Origin: Chryseobacterium potabilaquae | GTDB lineage: Bacteria > Bacteroidota > Bacteroidia > Flavobacteriales > Weeksellaceae | Assembly (NCBI RefSeq): GCF_902728265.1 | Contig: NZ_CACVBR010000036.1 | Coordinates: forward strand, 1-40,165 | Length of the DNA: 40,165 nucleotides | Direction of reading: 5' to 3' | Program-made: the position numbers and the translations under genes | In this document: positions 16,120 through 23,268 of the stretch, in pieces | Layout of the letters: each line of letters starts with the position of its first letter | Numbering within the stretch: position 1 is the first letter of the stretch | The notes under the pieces: generated by a model | Databases searched by the model: none | Told to the model about the DNA's origin: nothing | The model's input: only the letters and a program-made list of their open reading frames with translations

Positions 16120-16977
16120 TTAGAATGTATCTGCTTGTAAAATATCAGAATATTTGATTTTCATTTCTACAGTCCTACCAGATATAGGCTCTTCTGTAAG
16201 TTTCATGACCATGACTTTACTATTCGGATAAGTAAATTTCTTGAAGACATAGATATTGTGAAATTTCTTTTTGAATTGATTTTGATGATATAATTGATAA
16301 ACAGGCTTTAATTCAATACTTTGATTATTAGTAGCCTTATAAATCTTTTTATCTTCAATGGAGAACTTTAATCCATCAGCATTATAGGCTAGATTAGATT
16401 TATTCTTAAATGTAATATCTAAGAAAATATAATCACTAATTACATATATATTATTCAGCTGAACAGAAAGCTTGAAATCATTCATCTCTCGTAAGGGATT
16501 TTTCAAGGTCTTTTTTTTAAGAATATCCATTGAAAAATTGTAAAGCTCCTTGCTAGAAAATGTCATCTTAGAATATTCTAAAGGTTGCATATCTTCAGGC
16601 TGAATCTGTATATTAGTAATAATACTATGAGTATCTTCATTATTATAGTTAATTTTATACTGAACCATGAAAGATTGTCCTACAACAGTAATGATTCCTA
16701 ATTGAGCTTTATTAATCGTAATAGAAGAATTATCTTCATTATTTTTATTTACAGCAGTAATTTTTACTCGGGCAATATTTTCAGCTGGCAAATCACCTGT
16801 AAGGTTCTCTGTGGATAAATCAACAAATTGAATAGGCTCCGGAGAAATAATATGAAGACTTACTCCATCTACTATATTGAGCTGTGGAAGGTCCATCATA
16901 CTTCTTACTGGAGTTTCTGCTTGTGCATATATATAAGTTGTTCCCAAAAAAGCTATTGCAGTGATAAGTGTTTTCAT
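16120..16977 (-). CDS. traN: Conjugative transposon protein TraN (DUF4138)
   Basis: The start is chosen at the ATG at 16977, four bases after the traM stop, because it gives a clean signal peptide (MKTLITAIAFLGTTYIYAQA); an upstream ATG at 17016 would lie inside traM. The mature part contains LHIISPEPIQFVDLS, NIARVKI, then IQLNNIYVISDYIFLDITFK-type strands and NLAYNADGLKFSIEDKK, followed by IELKPVYQ. These are recognised features of DUF4138/TraN, the outer-membrane-associated, VirB9-like part of Bacteroidetes channels. It is 285 residues, normal for the family. It would pair with TraM in the envelope. Confidence 0.88.
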   Translation of the reverse strand: MKTLITAIAFLGTTYIYAQAETPVRSMMDLPQLNIVDGVSLHIISPEPIQFVDLSTENLTGDLPAENIARVKITAVNKNNEDNSSITINKAQLGIITVVGQSFMVQYKINYNNEDTHSIITNIQIQPEDMQPLEYSKMTFSSKELYNFSMDILKKKTLKNPLREMNDFKLSVQLNNIYVISDYIFLDITFKNKSNLAYNADGLKFSIEDKKIYKATNNQSIELKPVYQLYHQNQFKKKFHNIYVFKKFTYPNSKVMVMKLTEEPISGRTVEMKIKYSDILQADTF

Positions 16978-16981
16978 ATTA

Positions 16982-18211
16982 TTAAGGATTTTCATTTTTT
17001 TTAAGCTCCTGATCATTGATTAAATAGATGTATGAGTTATATTTTAGTTTTGCTTTATTTTTTCTAATGAGATTAGAAATAGTCTGGGATGCAGAACTGA
17101 AAACATTGGAAAAAATACTTGTAAAAAAGCTTTTTGAATCCATTTCCATCGGTGTTCCTTGAATAGAGTTGTTTCCCAGCTGTCTAAGCATCTCCCTAAA
17201 TTCACTTTGTGGAACATACATTCCTTGCATCCCGTCTATGTCATATACGGATAGATTAATGGGTAATATTTCTCCATTATTAAGTATGGAAACCACGTTT
17301 AGATTCACTCTTTGTAATGTAAAACCTGATATTTGTCCATAGAGAAGAGTTCCTTTAGAAATTCTATTTTTTCCTACAAAAATATCTTCAAGAAGACGAA
17401 ACCGAATTCTGCTCCCCAAGTACCCATTACTATTTTCATCAATAACAGCCTTCACAAAATTGTTATCCTTTTCTTTGGATACTGTATTAAAATTATTATT
17501 TAAACCTGATTTACTTACTTTGAGAGTTGTATTTAAGAAAGCTCCTAAACGTTCTTTATTTTTTTTGAGCCTATCTTCAGCTGCGTGTTTCGCTAAATAC
17601 TTAGGATCCCTAGCTTTTTCTAAAGAATCCATCATAAGCATTTGTTTACGAAGAGTTTTTACAGGATCGTCCACTTCATCTTTCAAATAATCCGTATTTA
17701 CATTCTTAGCTTTAGATAAATTTCTTGAATTCGGAGAAAACTTCTCAGAATTCTCACCATTTAACATTTTTATAAGTTCCGCAGAACGTTGATAGTCTTT
17801 TTCATCATTATCATTTGCAATGTTTGTTGCCTTATAGTAAGACCTATTGGTACTATTTCCTGGACTCGTATATTGTTCTTTTCTTACCGCTGTTAAAGAA
17901 TCGATATAGCGTTTTTCCCTATAGTTAAGATTATCAGAATAAAAATTGAGACTATCATTTTCCTTCTCCAAACCATCCAACATTGTTCTGTCAGTTTTTT
18001 TGGCAAAAAATGTATCATAAGCATCATTTTTAGATAAAATAGAATCTTGTGTTTCTCCTAAAGAAATTGAGAGTTCTTCTTTTAATGTATTCTCTTTGGA
18101 TTCAGAACCCAAAAACTGAGTTGCCTGATATCCAAAAAACATGACAAAAGGAAACGCGATCAGAGGAAAAATATATTTAGGTTGCTTAAAATTGAGTTTT
18201 TTAATATCCAC
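16982..18211 (-). CDS. traM: Conjugative transposon protein TraM (VirB10-like)
   Basis: A 409-residue protein with one N-terminal membrane helix (YIFPLIAFPFVMFFGYQA, about 13-30). A long charged, coiled-coil-prone periplasmic linker (about 40-240) follows, then a conserved C-terminal domain (SRIRFRLLEDIFVGKNRISK, GTLLYGQISGFTLQRVNLNV, INLSVYDIDGMQGMYVP). This is the signature of TraM, analogous to VirB10, bridging inner and outer membrane. It overlaps the preceding TraL-like gene by 11 bases and is followed by traN, the usual order. Confidence 0.9.
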   Translation of the reverse strand: MDIKKLNFKQPKYIFPLIAFPFVMFFGYQATQFLGSESKENTLKEELSISLGETQDSILSKNDAYDTFFAKKTDRTMLDGLEKENDSLNFYSDNLNYREKRYIDSLTAVRKEQYTSPGNSTNRSYYKATNIANDNDEKDYQRSAELIKMLNGENSEKFSPNSRNLSKAKNVNTDYLKDEVDDPVKTLRKQMLMMDSLEKARDPKYLAKHAAEDRLKKNKERLGAFLNTTLKVSKSGLNNNFNTVSKEKDNNFVKAVIDENSNGYLGSRIRFRLLEDIFVGKNRISKGTLLYGQISGFTLQRVNLNVVSILNNGEILPINLSVYDIDGMQGMYVPQSEFREMLRQLGNNSIQGTPMEMDSKSFFTSIFSNVFSSASQTISNLIRKNKAKLKYNSYIYLINDQELKKNENP

Positions 18212-18539
18212 TTTTTAATTGATTAAATTGATTATACAAATAGTCAATTCTTAGACTGTCTGCTTTTGTTAGACTCGTACTATCTCTTTTCTCCTTATAT
18301 TTTTTTAGTTCTTCTACAATCTTTCCCATTTCAATTTCATTAGATTTTACTTTTTGCTTAGCAGAGGGGGCTGAATAGATTGGAGATACAGCAATTGAAT
18401 AATTAAATTTTGTTGGAAAATAGAAGAATTGAATAATGGAAAATACAAATGAGAAAAACAGGAATATCATTACATACTTATATACTTGTTTGGGATGTGC
18501 ATAAATCCAATTCTTAATGGTTTCATATTTTTTTCTCAT
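18201..18539 (-). CDS. TraL-like small membrane protein
   Basis: A 112-residue protein with one membrane helix (YVMIFLFFSFVFSIIQFFYF, about 22-41), a cytoplasmic basic start (MRKKYETIKNW) and a periplasmic charged tail. It lies between traK and traM, where TraL sits in Bacteroidetes conjugative elements, and has the right size and topology, but sequence conservation of TraL is low. Gene order is the main evidence. It begins 2 bases after the traK stop. Confidence 0.6.
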   Translation of the reverse strand: MRKKYETIKNWIYAHPKQVYKYVMIFLFFSFVFSIIQFFYFPTKFNYSIAVSPIYSAPSAKQKVKSNEIEMGKIVEELKKYKEKRDSTSLTKADSLRIDYLYNQFNQLKSGY

Positions 18540-18541
18540 GC

Positions 18542-19159
18542 TTAAAAAGAACTATATTTTGATTCACTTGAAATTTCAGAATTATCTATTATCCTCCAAT
18601 TTTTTAATAATACTCCATGAGGATTATGAGGACTACGAATGATATCTTCAAAATAACCTTCAGTAATCAATTTTCGAATTAATACGGACGATTTTCTGTT
18701 AATTATTTCTTTTCCAAAGTAGACAAACTTCTTTCGTTCTAAATCTATTTTTATAGAATCCGATTGTGTGGTAACCATTGAATTGGAAGAAATAAGCTGA
18801 TTATAAAATCCTTTTTCTCTTAAGTTAGCATATTCTTTCTTACCGCTATCATCAATCAAATAGAGCGACTTTTCTACATTTTCCTTGATGTACTTGTCAT
18901 CAGGAGCAAGGGTGAAGAAAAGTCTATGATATAATTCTACTTGGGATTTGTATTCAACAGGGCGATTGAGCAATTCATCTGTTTGCTTTACAAGCACTGG
19001 AACTCCATTGTCAATAATATAAAGAGACTTTCTAGAATCTTGGACCAACTTATAAGCAAAATAAAATCCTACTATGACTATAAAAATCGCAAATAGAATA
19101 GAGGCTATTGAAATGGCTTTGTTTACTTTTATCTTTTGTTCAATATTTTTTACCAACAT
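18542..19159 (-). CDS. traK: Conjugative transposon protein TraK (VirB8-like)
   Basis: A 205-residue protein with one N-terminal membrane helix (ASILFAIFIVIVGFYFAYKL, about 19-38) and then a periplasmic domain. Recognisable TraK features are SLYIIDNGVPVLVKQ, VELYHRLFFTLAPDDKYIKE, RLFF, and near the end VLIRKLITEGYFEDI with NPHGVLLKNWRI. This family corresponds to VirB8, the inner-membrane scaffold nucleating the channel. Length and location just after traJ are standard. Confidence 0.9.
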   Translation of the reverse strand: MLVKNIEQKIKVNKAISIASILFAIFIVIVGFYFAYKLVQDSRKSLYIIDNGVPVLVKQTDELLNRPVEYKSQVELYHRLFFTLAPDDKYIKENVEKSLYLIDDSGKKEYANLREKGFYNQLISSNSMVTTQSDSIKIDLERKKFVYFGKEIINRKSSVLIRKLITEGYFEDIIRSPHNPHGVLLKNWRIIDNSEISSESKYSSF

Positions 19160-19183
19160 ATTATTTATTTTTGTTATTCATCC

Positions 19184-20392
19184 CTATTTTAGACCAGCAT
19201 TTTTGATAACTGTTGGCAGCCCTCGCGTTTTAATAGCAATAGCTGTTTTTCCAGTAGCTGTGGCTGCACCTGCTATTTTTCCTCCCGCATTCTTCATTTT
19301 GCTCATTACTCCTGATCCTCCAGCAGAAACGATAGCATCAGCAACATTAGGGGTGATCAAAACTCCAATTCCAGTAACGACATAGGCTACACAAGGAAAT
19401 AATACGGTATGAATCATTCCATTCGCTCCAATATAAGCTGCCAACATATCATAATCCGTTACAGTCCCATTTTTAATTAAGAGATCATAACGATCTATTT
19501 CCATTTGATAACCTGCTAGAATAAGCTGTTGACCTATATTAATAATGGTATAGGCGATGAAAGTATATAGATTAATGTTGATGAATTTTGATATCCAATT
19601 GGTCAATGCACTCTCAAATCCCGGAACAATTGCCATCCCCACAGCGATAGGCCCTAATGAAATAAGAACATAGCTCCAAATTTTTTGAATAAAGAAAATA
19701 AAGTAAGTACATACTCGAAGGGTAGCTAATGCAATAGCTTCTAGAAGTTCAGCCACTAATTTTTGTAATTCAAAATTCATTCTAATATTCCATTCTTTAA
19801 TCGGAGCTAAAAGCTTATCCATACTTTCCGAAAAATCAAACCAACTATCATCCGCTTTTTCTCCCATTTTATCAATAGCTTCCTGCTTTGCATCCTCTCC
19901 TGCCTTTTTCTTGATAAGGGCATCTAATAATTGAGAGTGCTTTTCAAATCGTTTAATTCTGACATGATTAACTTCCCTTTCAATTTCTCCAAAAATCACC
20001 TGAGAAGGCTCTGCTAACTTTTGGAAAGGATATTGTATAAGGCTTGTGAACCCCGTCCAATAGATAAGTATAAACCCAATAAAAACAGGTCTCAACATCG
20101 GGGTAATTTCCCATTCTCTATCACCAGATTGCATCTGCCATCCCATATATCCCAAATAACATAATGCACCAAATCCACCGATTGATCGGCCAAGCATACT
20201 GGCAGCTACAGCATTATCGCTCACTTGTGTATCTAATTTTGTAAAGACTTCCATGAACCACTTCTCAAATGCTCCATCTCCTTTCAAAAATTGCAAGAAT
20301 TGCTCATACCCCGTATGAGTTTGCCCAAACATACACACCGGAAACAACATAGCTACTATGCAAATTGTCAGAGTGAAATATTTCATTCTCAT
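19184..20392 (-). CDS. traJ: Conjugative transposon protein TraJ (VirB6-like channel)
   Basis: A 402-residue polytopic membrane protein. It starts with a signal-like hydrophobic segment (YFTLTICIVAMLFPVCMFG). Further helices include SIGGFGALCYLGYMGW, PVFIGFILIYWTGF, a long set at about 215-290 (ALATLRVCTYFIFFIQKIWS, VLISLGPIAVGMAIVPGFES, NLYTFIAYTIINIGQQ) and VLFPCVAYVVTGIGVLITP. The motif RVCTYFIFFIQ..W..VL..LGP.A...A..PGFE..L..W is characteristic of TraJ. The C-terminal tail is glycine/alanine rich and basic. It probably forms the inner-membrane channel. It is followed by traK after 24 bases. Confidence 0.9.
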   Translation of the reverse strand: MRMKYFTLTICIVAMLFPVCMFGQTHTGYEQFLQFLKGDGAFEKWFMEVFTKLDTQVSDNAVAASMLGRSIGGFGALCYLGYMGWQMQSGDREWEITPMLRPVFIGFILIYWTGFTSLIQYPFQKLAEPSQVIFGEIEREVNHVRIKRFEKHSQLLDALIKKKAGEDAKQEAIDKMGEKADDSWFDFSESMDKLLAPIKEWNIRMNFELQKLVAELLEAIALATLRVCTYFIFFIQKIWSYVLISLGPIAVGMAIVPGFESALTNWISKFININLYTFIAYTIINIGQQLILAGYQMEIDRYDLLIKNGTVTDYDMLAAYIGANGMIHTVLFPCVAYVVTGIGVLITPNVADAIVSAGGSGVMSKMKNAGGKIAGAATATGKTAIAIKTRGLPTVIKNAGLK

Positions 20393-20394
20393 AA

Positions 20395-21225
20395 TTAAAA
20401 TTTGTATTTATATTGCTGCATAATATCTTCTACTATTTCTTTATCCGTTCTTACCATAACAACCTCTTTACTTTTATTTTGGAATTTGTCTAATAATTTT
20501 TTGTAGTTCAATAGTATACTGGTTTCATTATTAAAGCTTTTCAATTCATACATCCACTTTCTCCATCCCAGTAATGTTTCATGATACATAAGAAAACGTT
20601 TTCCTCTTGGCATATCTACCGATCTTGATATTTTATATTTATCTTTTAGTAAATCAAGCTGCTGTTGAAGCCTCTCAATAACACCTGTGCTTTTTAATGT
20701 TTGATAATTCTCATTATTTTTTAAGTTCCATTCTATGTAGGTCTGAGGATGATCTGGGAATTTTTTTAATGGAGAAAGCATTCTTTTATAATAAAGAAGC
20801 CAGAGAGGATCTGCATCTACAGTGGCTGACGTCCAATGAGATAAATCTTGCATATTCCTTTTATATAAAGTATCTACTTCCATTTTTATCTTCTCGCCTT
20901 CTTTTCTTTGCATTTCAACTTCTGCAAGACGCTGTACTTCAATTCCGTTTGGTTTTAACGGACGAATATCTGCTCCTTCTTTATATGCTCTATTTCTTGC
21001 AGGCGAAAGCATACCCCAAACCGTAGAGTAAGCGAAATTAGTTTGAACTCCCAAAACCCATTTACCATACGGACTCCAATCTCCCCATCTTTCAAAAACC
21101 ATTCTTTTATGCTGAGCAACAATTGCCGGATCATTGAGTCTTTTAACCATTTGAGAAAAATTTTTATTTCCTATAAACAAAAGCATAAAAGTCAAAAGAA
21201 ATTTATTGTGTAAATTGCTTTTCAT
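20395..21225 (-). CDS. Exported transfer-operon protein, shared C-terminal motif (fourth of the set)
   Basis: A 276-residue protein with a signal peptide (KFLLTFMLLFIGNKNFSQ). The mature part has RMVFERWGDWSPYGKW, GMLSPARNRAYKEGADIRPL and a heptad-like helix (VQRLAEVEMQRKEGEKIKME), so it is probably periplasmic and helical. It ends VRTDKEIVEDIMQQYKYKF, the same tail motif as the three genes upstream of it in the operon. It lies directly before traJ (2-base gap). No named family is recognised; by position it may belong to the TraI/VirB5-like component, an inference. Confidence 0.6.
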   Translation of the reverse strand: MKSNLHNKFLLTFMLLFIGNKNFSQMVKRLNDPAIVAQHKRMVFERWGDWSPYGKWVLGVQTNFAYSTVWGMLSPARNRAYKEGADIRPLKPNGIEVQRLAEVEMQRKEGEKIKMEVDTLYKRNMQDLSHWTSATVDADPLWLLYYKRMLSPLKKFPDHPQTYIEWNLKNNENYQTLKSTGVIERLQQQLDLLKDKYKISRSVDMPRGKRFLMYHETLLGWRKWMYELKSFNNETSILLNYKKLLDKFQNKSKEVVMVRTDKEIVEDIMQQYKYKF

Positions 21226-21230
21226 AAGAA

Positions 21231-21908
21231 CTAATATTTAAGAATACCATATTTGGAAATAATATCTTTTACAATTATTTTATCTAAATTGATGTAATTG
21301 TTGAGCCCTGGAATCTGATAGATATAAGGTGTGTTTTTAGCATTTTTTAATACCAAATTGATATAAAGGATTGTCCCATTTATCAATCGAGCTTTGTCAA
21401 AAACCTTCCTCAAAAGAAGTTCTCTATCATAAGGGTCCATTAAAAAATCATTTCCTTCCTTTAATATCTCTTCCGAAATGGTTATTTTTAGATTTAAAAC
21501 CTCTTTTTCTATTTGAACATAATAATTTGTCAGTAACACAGCATATTCGGTTTTTTTTGAAATAAGGAGTAACATTTCTCCGGAATTTTGAACAATCTCC
21601 CCAAAATACTTATGGAGGTACTTTAATTGCTTTCCTTGTTTAATGGCTGAATTCACATTGACAAGGTTATCATAGATATATTGCTGTATCGCTACAACTT
21701 GAGCAATCTTTGCCTTGACATCATTATACAGTTGCTTTTGCTTTTCATAAGAGTTGAAAAATAGTTTGTCACTTTGTAACCTAGCGGTCTGATTTTTTGT
21801 CAACTGAGCTAAAAGTTTTTCATTAATAACTACTTGTGCTTGTTGACCTTTAATAGAAATACTTCCGATAAAAACAAAAAATAACATACATCTATACATT
21901 TTCATCAT
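21231..21908 (-). CDS. Exported helical transfer-operon protein, shared C-terminal motif (third of the set)
   Basis: A 225-residue protein with signal peptide MYRCMLFFVFIGSISIKGQ. The mature part is almost entirely helical and coiled-coil-like (QSDKLFFNSYEKQKQLYNDV, VVAIQQYIYDNLVNVNSAIK). It has the block DRELLLRKVFDKARLINGTI and tail INLDKIIVKDIISKYGILKY. It shows the same order of elements as the 22606-23268 protein (a KQ.K...K...ydeI...SG block, a DR..l.....e..k.l block, and the DK.IV tail), so the two are likely paralogues. Start and stop codons overlap with the upstream gene (TAATG). It is probably periplasmic; a VirB5-like role is only suggested by context. Confidence 0.6.
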   Translation of the reverse strand: MMKMYRCMLFFVFIGSISIKGQQAQVVINEKLLAQLTKNQTARLQSDKLFFNSYEKQKQLYNDVKAKIAQVVAIQQYIYDNLVNVNSAIKQGKQLKYLHKYFGEIVQNSGEMLLLISKKTEYAVLLTNYYVQIEKEVLNLKITISEEILKEGNDFLMDPYDRELLLRKVFDKARLINGTILYINLVLKNAKNTPYIYQIPGLNNYINLDKIIVKDIISKYGILKY

Positions 21909-22594
21909 TAAAGAGTTTTTATACTGGTAATAATATCTTTTACTACTTGTTTATCTCTATTGACATAGTATTTGAACAGTATATTTTGCCATTGAAGTTT
22001 CTCTTTGATATCTTTAATTTTCATAAGAATATAAGTGGAAGTTTTATCCAGATTTTCAACTTCTTCAAGAGCATAATCTAACAATATTTTCCTTTCAGAC
22101 TTTTCCATCTGATTAATAGCTCCGTAGGAAACTATAATACCTGTAAGTAGCCTTATCACCATCTGCAAATCATCTACAAATTGTACTTGCATAGGAAGAG
22201 CAACTACTATGGAATAATTTGCCGTATTAATTTCTTCTATAATCTTTTCTTGAGTCTTCTTAATTCGATCCGCATCTCTCGAAATAGTAATCCCCACAGG
22301 AATAGCTTGCATTGCCAATGAGACTACTCTTAGTCTGTCCTGTATTTTAGTTGTTGTTTCTTTCAGCCTACTCCATTGCTTTTTATTCTCGACCTCGGAA
22401 AAAGCATTGGTAGTTTGCCATTGCCTCATCTCCTTTTGTCGCTCATACTCTTGCATGGAATGACGAATTTCCTGGTTCATCATAGGAAAAGAAACATTTT
22501 CTTTTTCCCATGGTGGAGTTGAATTCCCTCCACTTGAGATCAAAAAAGCACATACAATGGGCAGTGCCGAATAAAGAGCTGCATATTCCTTCAT
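21908..22594 (-). CDS. Exported helical transfer-operon protein, shared C-terminal motif (second of the set)
   Basis: A 228-residue protein with a weak N-terminal hydrophobic segment (YAALYSALPIVCAFLISSGG) that may be a signal peptide or anchor. It is then helical and charged (SRLKETTTKIQDRLRVVSLA, ERKILLDYALEEVENLDKTS, TYILMKIKDIKEKLQW). The tail reads YVNRDKQVVKDIITSIKTL, matching its neighbours, with the last aromatic residues missing. It shares the block layout with the genes on both sides. No family is named. Gap to the upstream gene is 11 bases, and its stop overlaps the next start. Confidence 0.55.
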   Translation of the reverse strand: MKEYAALYSALPIVCAFLISSGGNSTPPWEKENVSFPMMNQEIRHSMQEYERQKEMRQWQTTNAFSEVENKKQWSRLKETTTKIQDRLRVVSLAMQAIPVGITISRDADRIKKTQEKIIEEINTANYSIVVALPMQVQFVDDLQMVIRLLTGIIVSYGAINQMEKSERKILLDYALEEVENLDKTSTYILMKIKDIKEKLQWQNILFKYYVNRDKQVVKDIITSIKTL

Positions 22595-22605
22595 TATAAA
22601 TCTTT

Positions 22606-23268
22606 TTAGAAATTATATTTATACTTATCCATTATACTTCTAACAATATCTTTATCGGTATTTATATAGCCTTGAAAAGGATTAATTGCATTCCAAAAGC
22701 CCAATCTCTCTGCTCTTTCTATATTAAGTTTTATAGTAAGAAGCCATAATTTCAGTTTTTTAACATTCTCGGATATATTAAAAATAAGTCTGTAACGATC
22801 TCCAGCGGTAGCAAGATTGAGCTCTCCAGAAGCTAAAATATCAGATACATCCACTCCTACTCTGAGAATCTGTTCATAGGCCTTTTCACTAGCTTGTGCT
22901 CCAAAAATGCTGAATTGAGGATGTATTGTAACAAGATGGGTTATATCCCCAGAATATTTTTTACACTGAGCCAAGTCTTCATAAATTTGTTTGACCTGAA
23001 TTCCATTTTGTAATGTTCCAGAGGTTTCCCTTAATCCTTTCAGAATCTTATTTTGGATACTGTTTGCTACCACCATTTGAGAAGCAACCCACGCCTGAGC
23101 TTGTTGTAGTTTGGTTTGCTCTTCCACTGTTTTATTTTGTTGTTTTTTTAAATTATCAGAGTATGCCATTAAAGCAGCCGTAGTAGTAACATCTACATAG
23201 GTGTTTTGAGCATATGCCATACTACCTATAACTATGAGATAACAAATACTATATTTTTTCATATTCAT
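22606..23268 (-). CDS. Exported helical transfer-operon protein, TraI/VirB5-like candidate (first of the set)
   Basis: A 220-residue protein with signal peptide (MKKYSICYLIVIGSMAYAQ) and helical mature part (YSDNLKKQQNKTVEEQTKLQ, QAWVASQMVVANSIQNKIL, GIQVKQIYEDLAQCKKYSGD). It then has DRYRLIFNISENVKKLKLWL and the tail GYINTDKDIVRSIMDKYKYNF. Its place directly after the VirB4-like ATPase gene is where TraI (DUF4141, VirB5-like) normally lies, so this is the best TraI candidate, but similarity to DUF4141 cannot be shown by eye. It overlaps the traG 3' end by 20 bases. Confidence 0.6.
   Translation of the reverse strand: MNMKKYSICYLIVIGSMAYAQNTYVDVTTTAALMAYSDNLKKQQNKTVEEQTKLQQAQAWVASQMVVANSIQNKILKGLRETSGTLQNGIQVKQIYEDLAQCKKYSGDITHLVTIHPQFSIFGAQASEKAYEQILRVGVDVSDILASGELNLATAGDRYRLIFNISENVKKLKLWLLTIKLNIERAERLGFWNAINPFQGYINTDKDIVRSIMDKYKYNF

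Noticed and set aside
19074..19385. A plus-strand hydrophobic ORF opposite traJ/traK
   Set aside because: It is the antisense of recognised transfer genes, lacks a promoter or known family, and its hydrophobicity mirrors the traJ codons.
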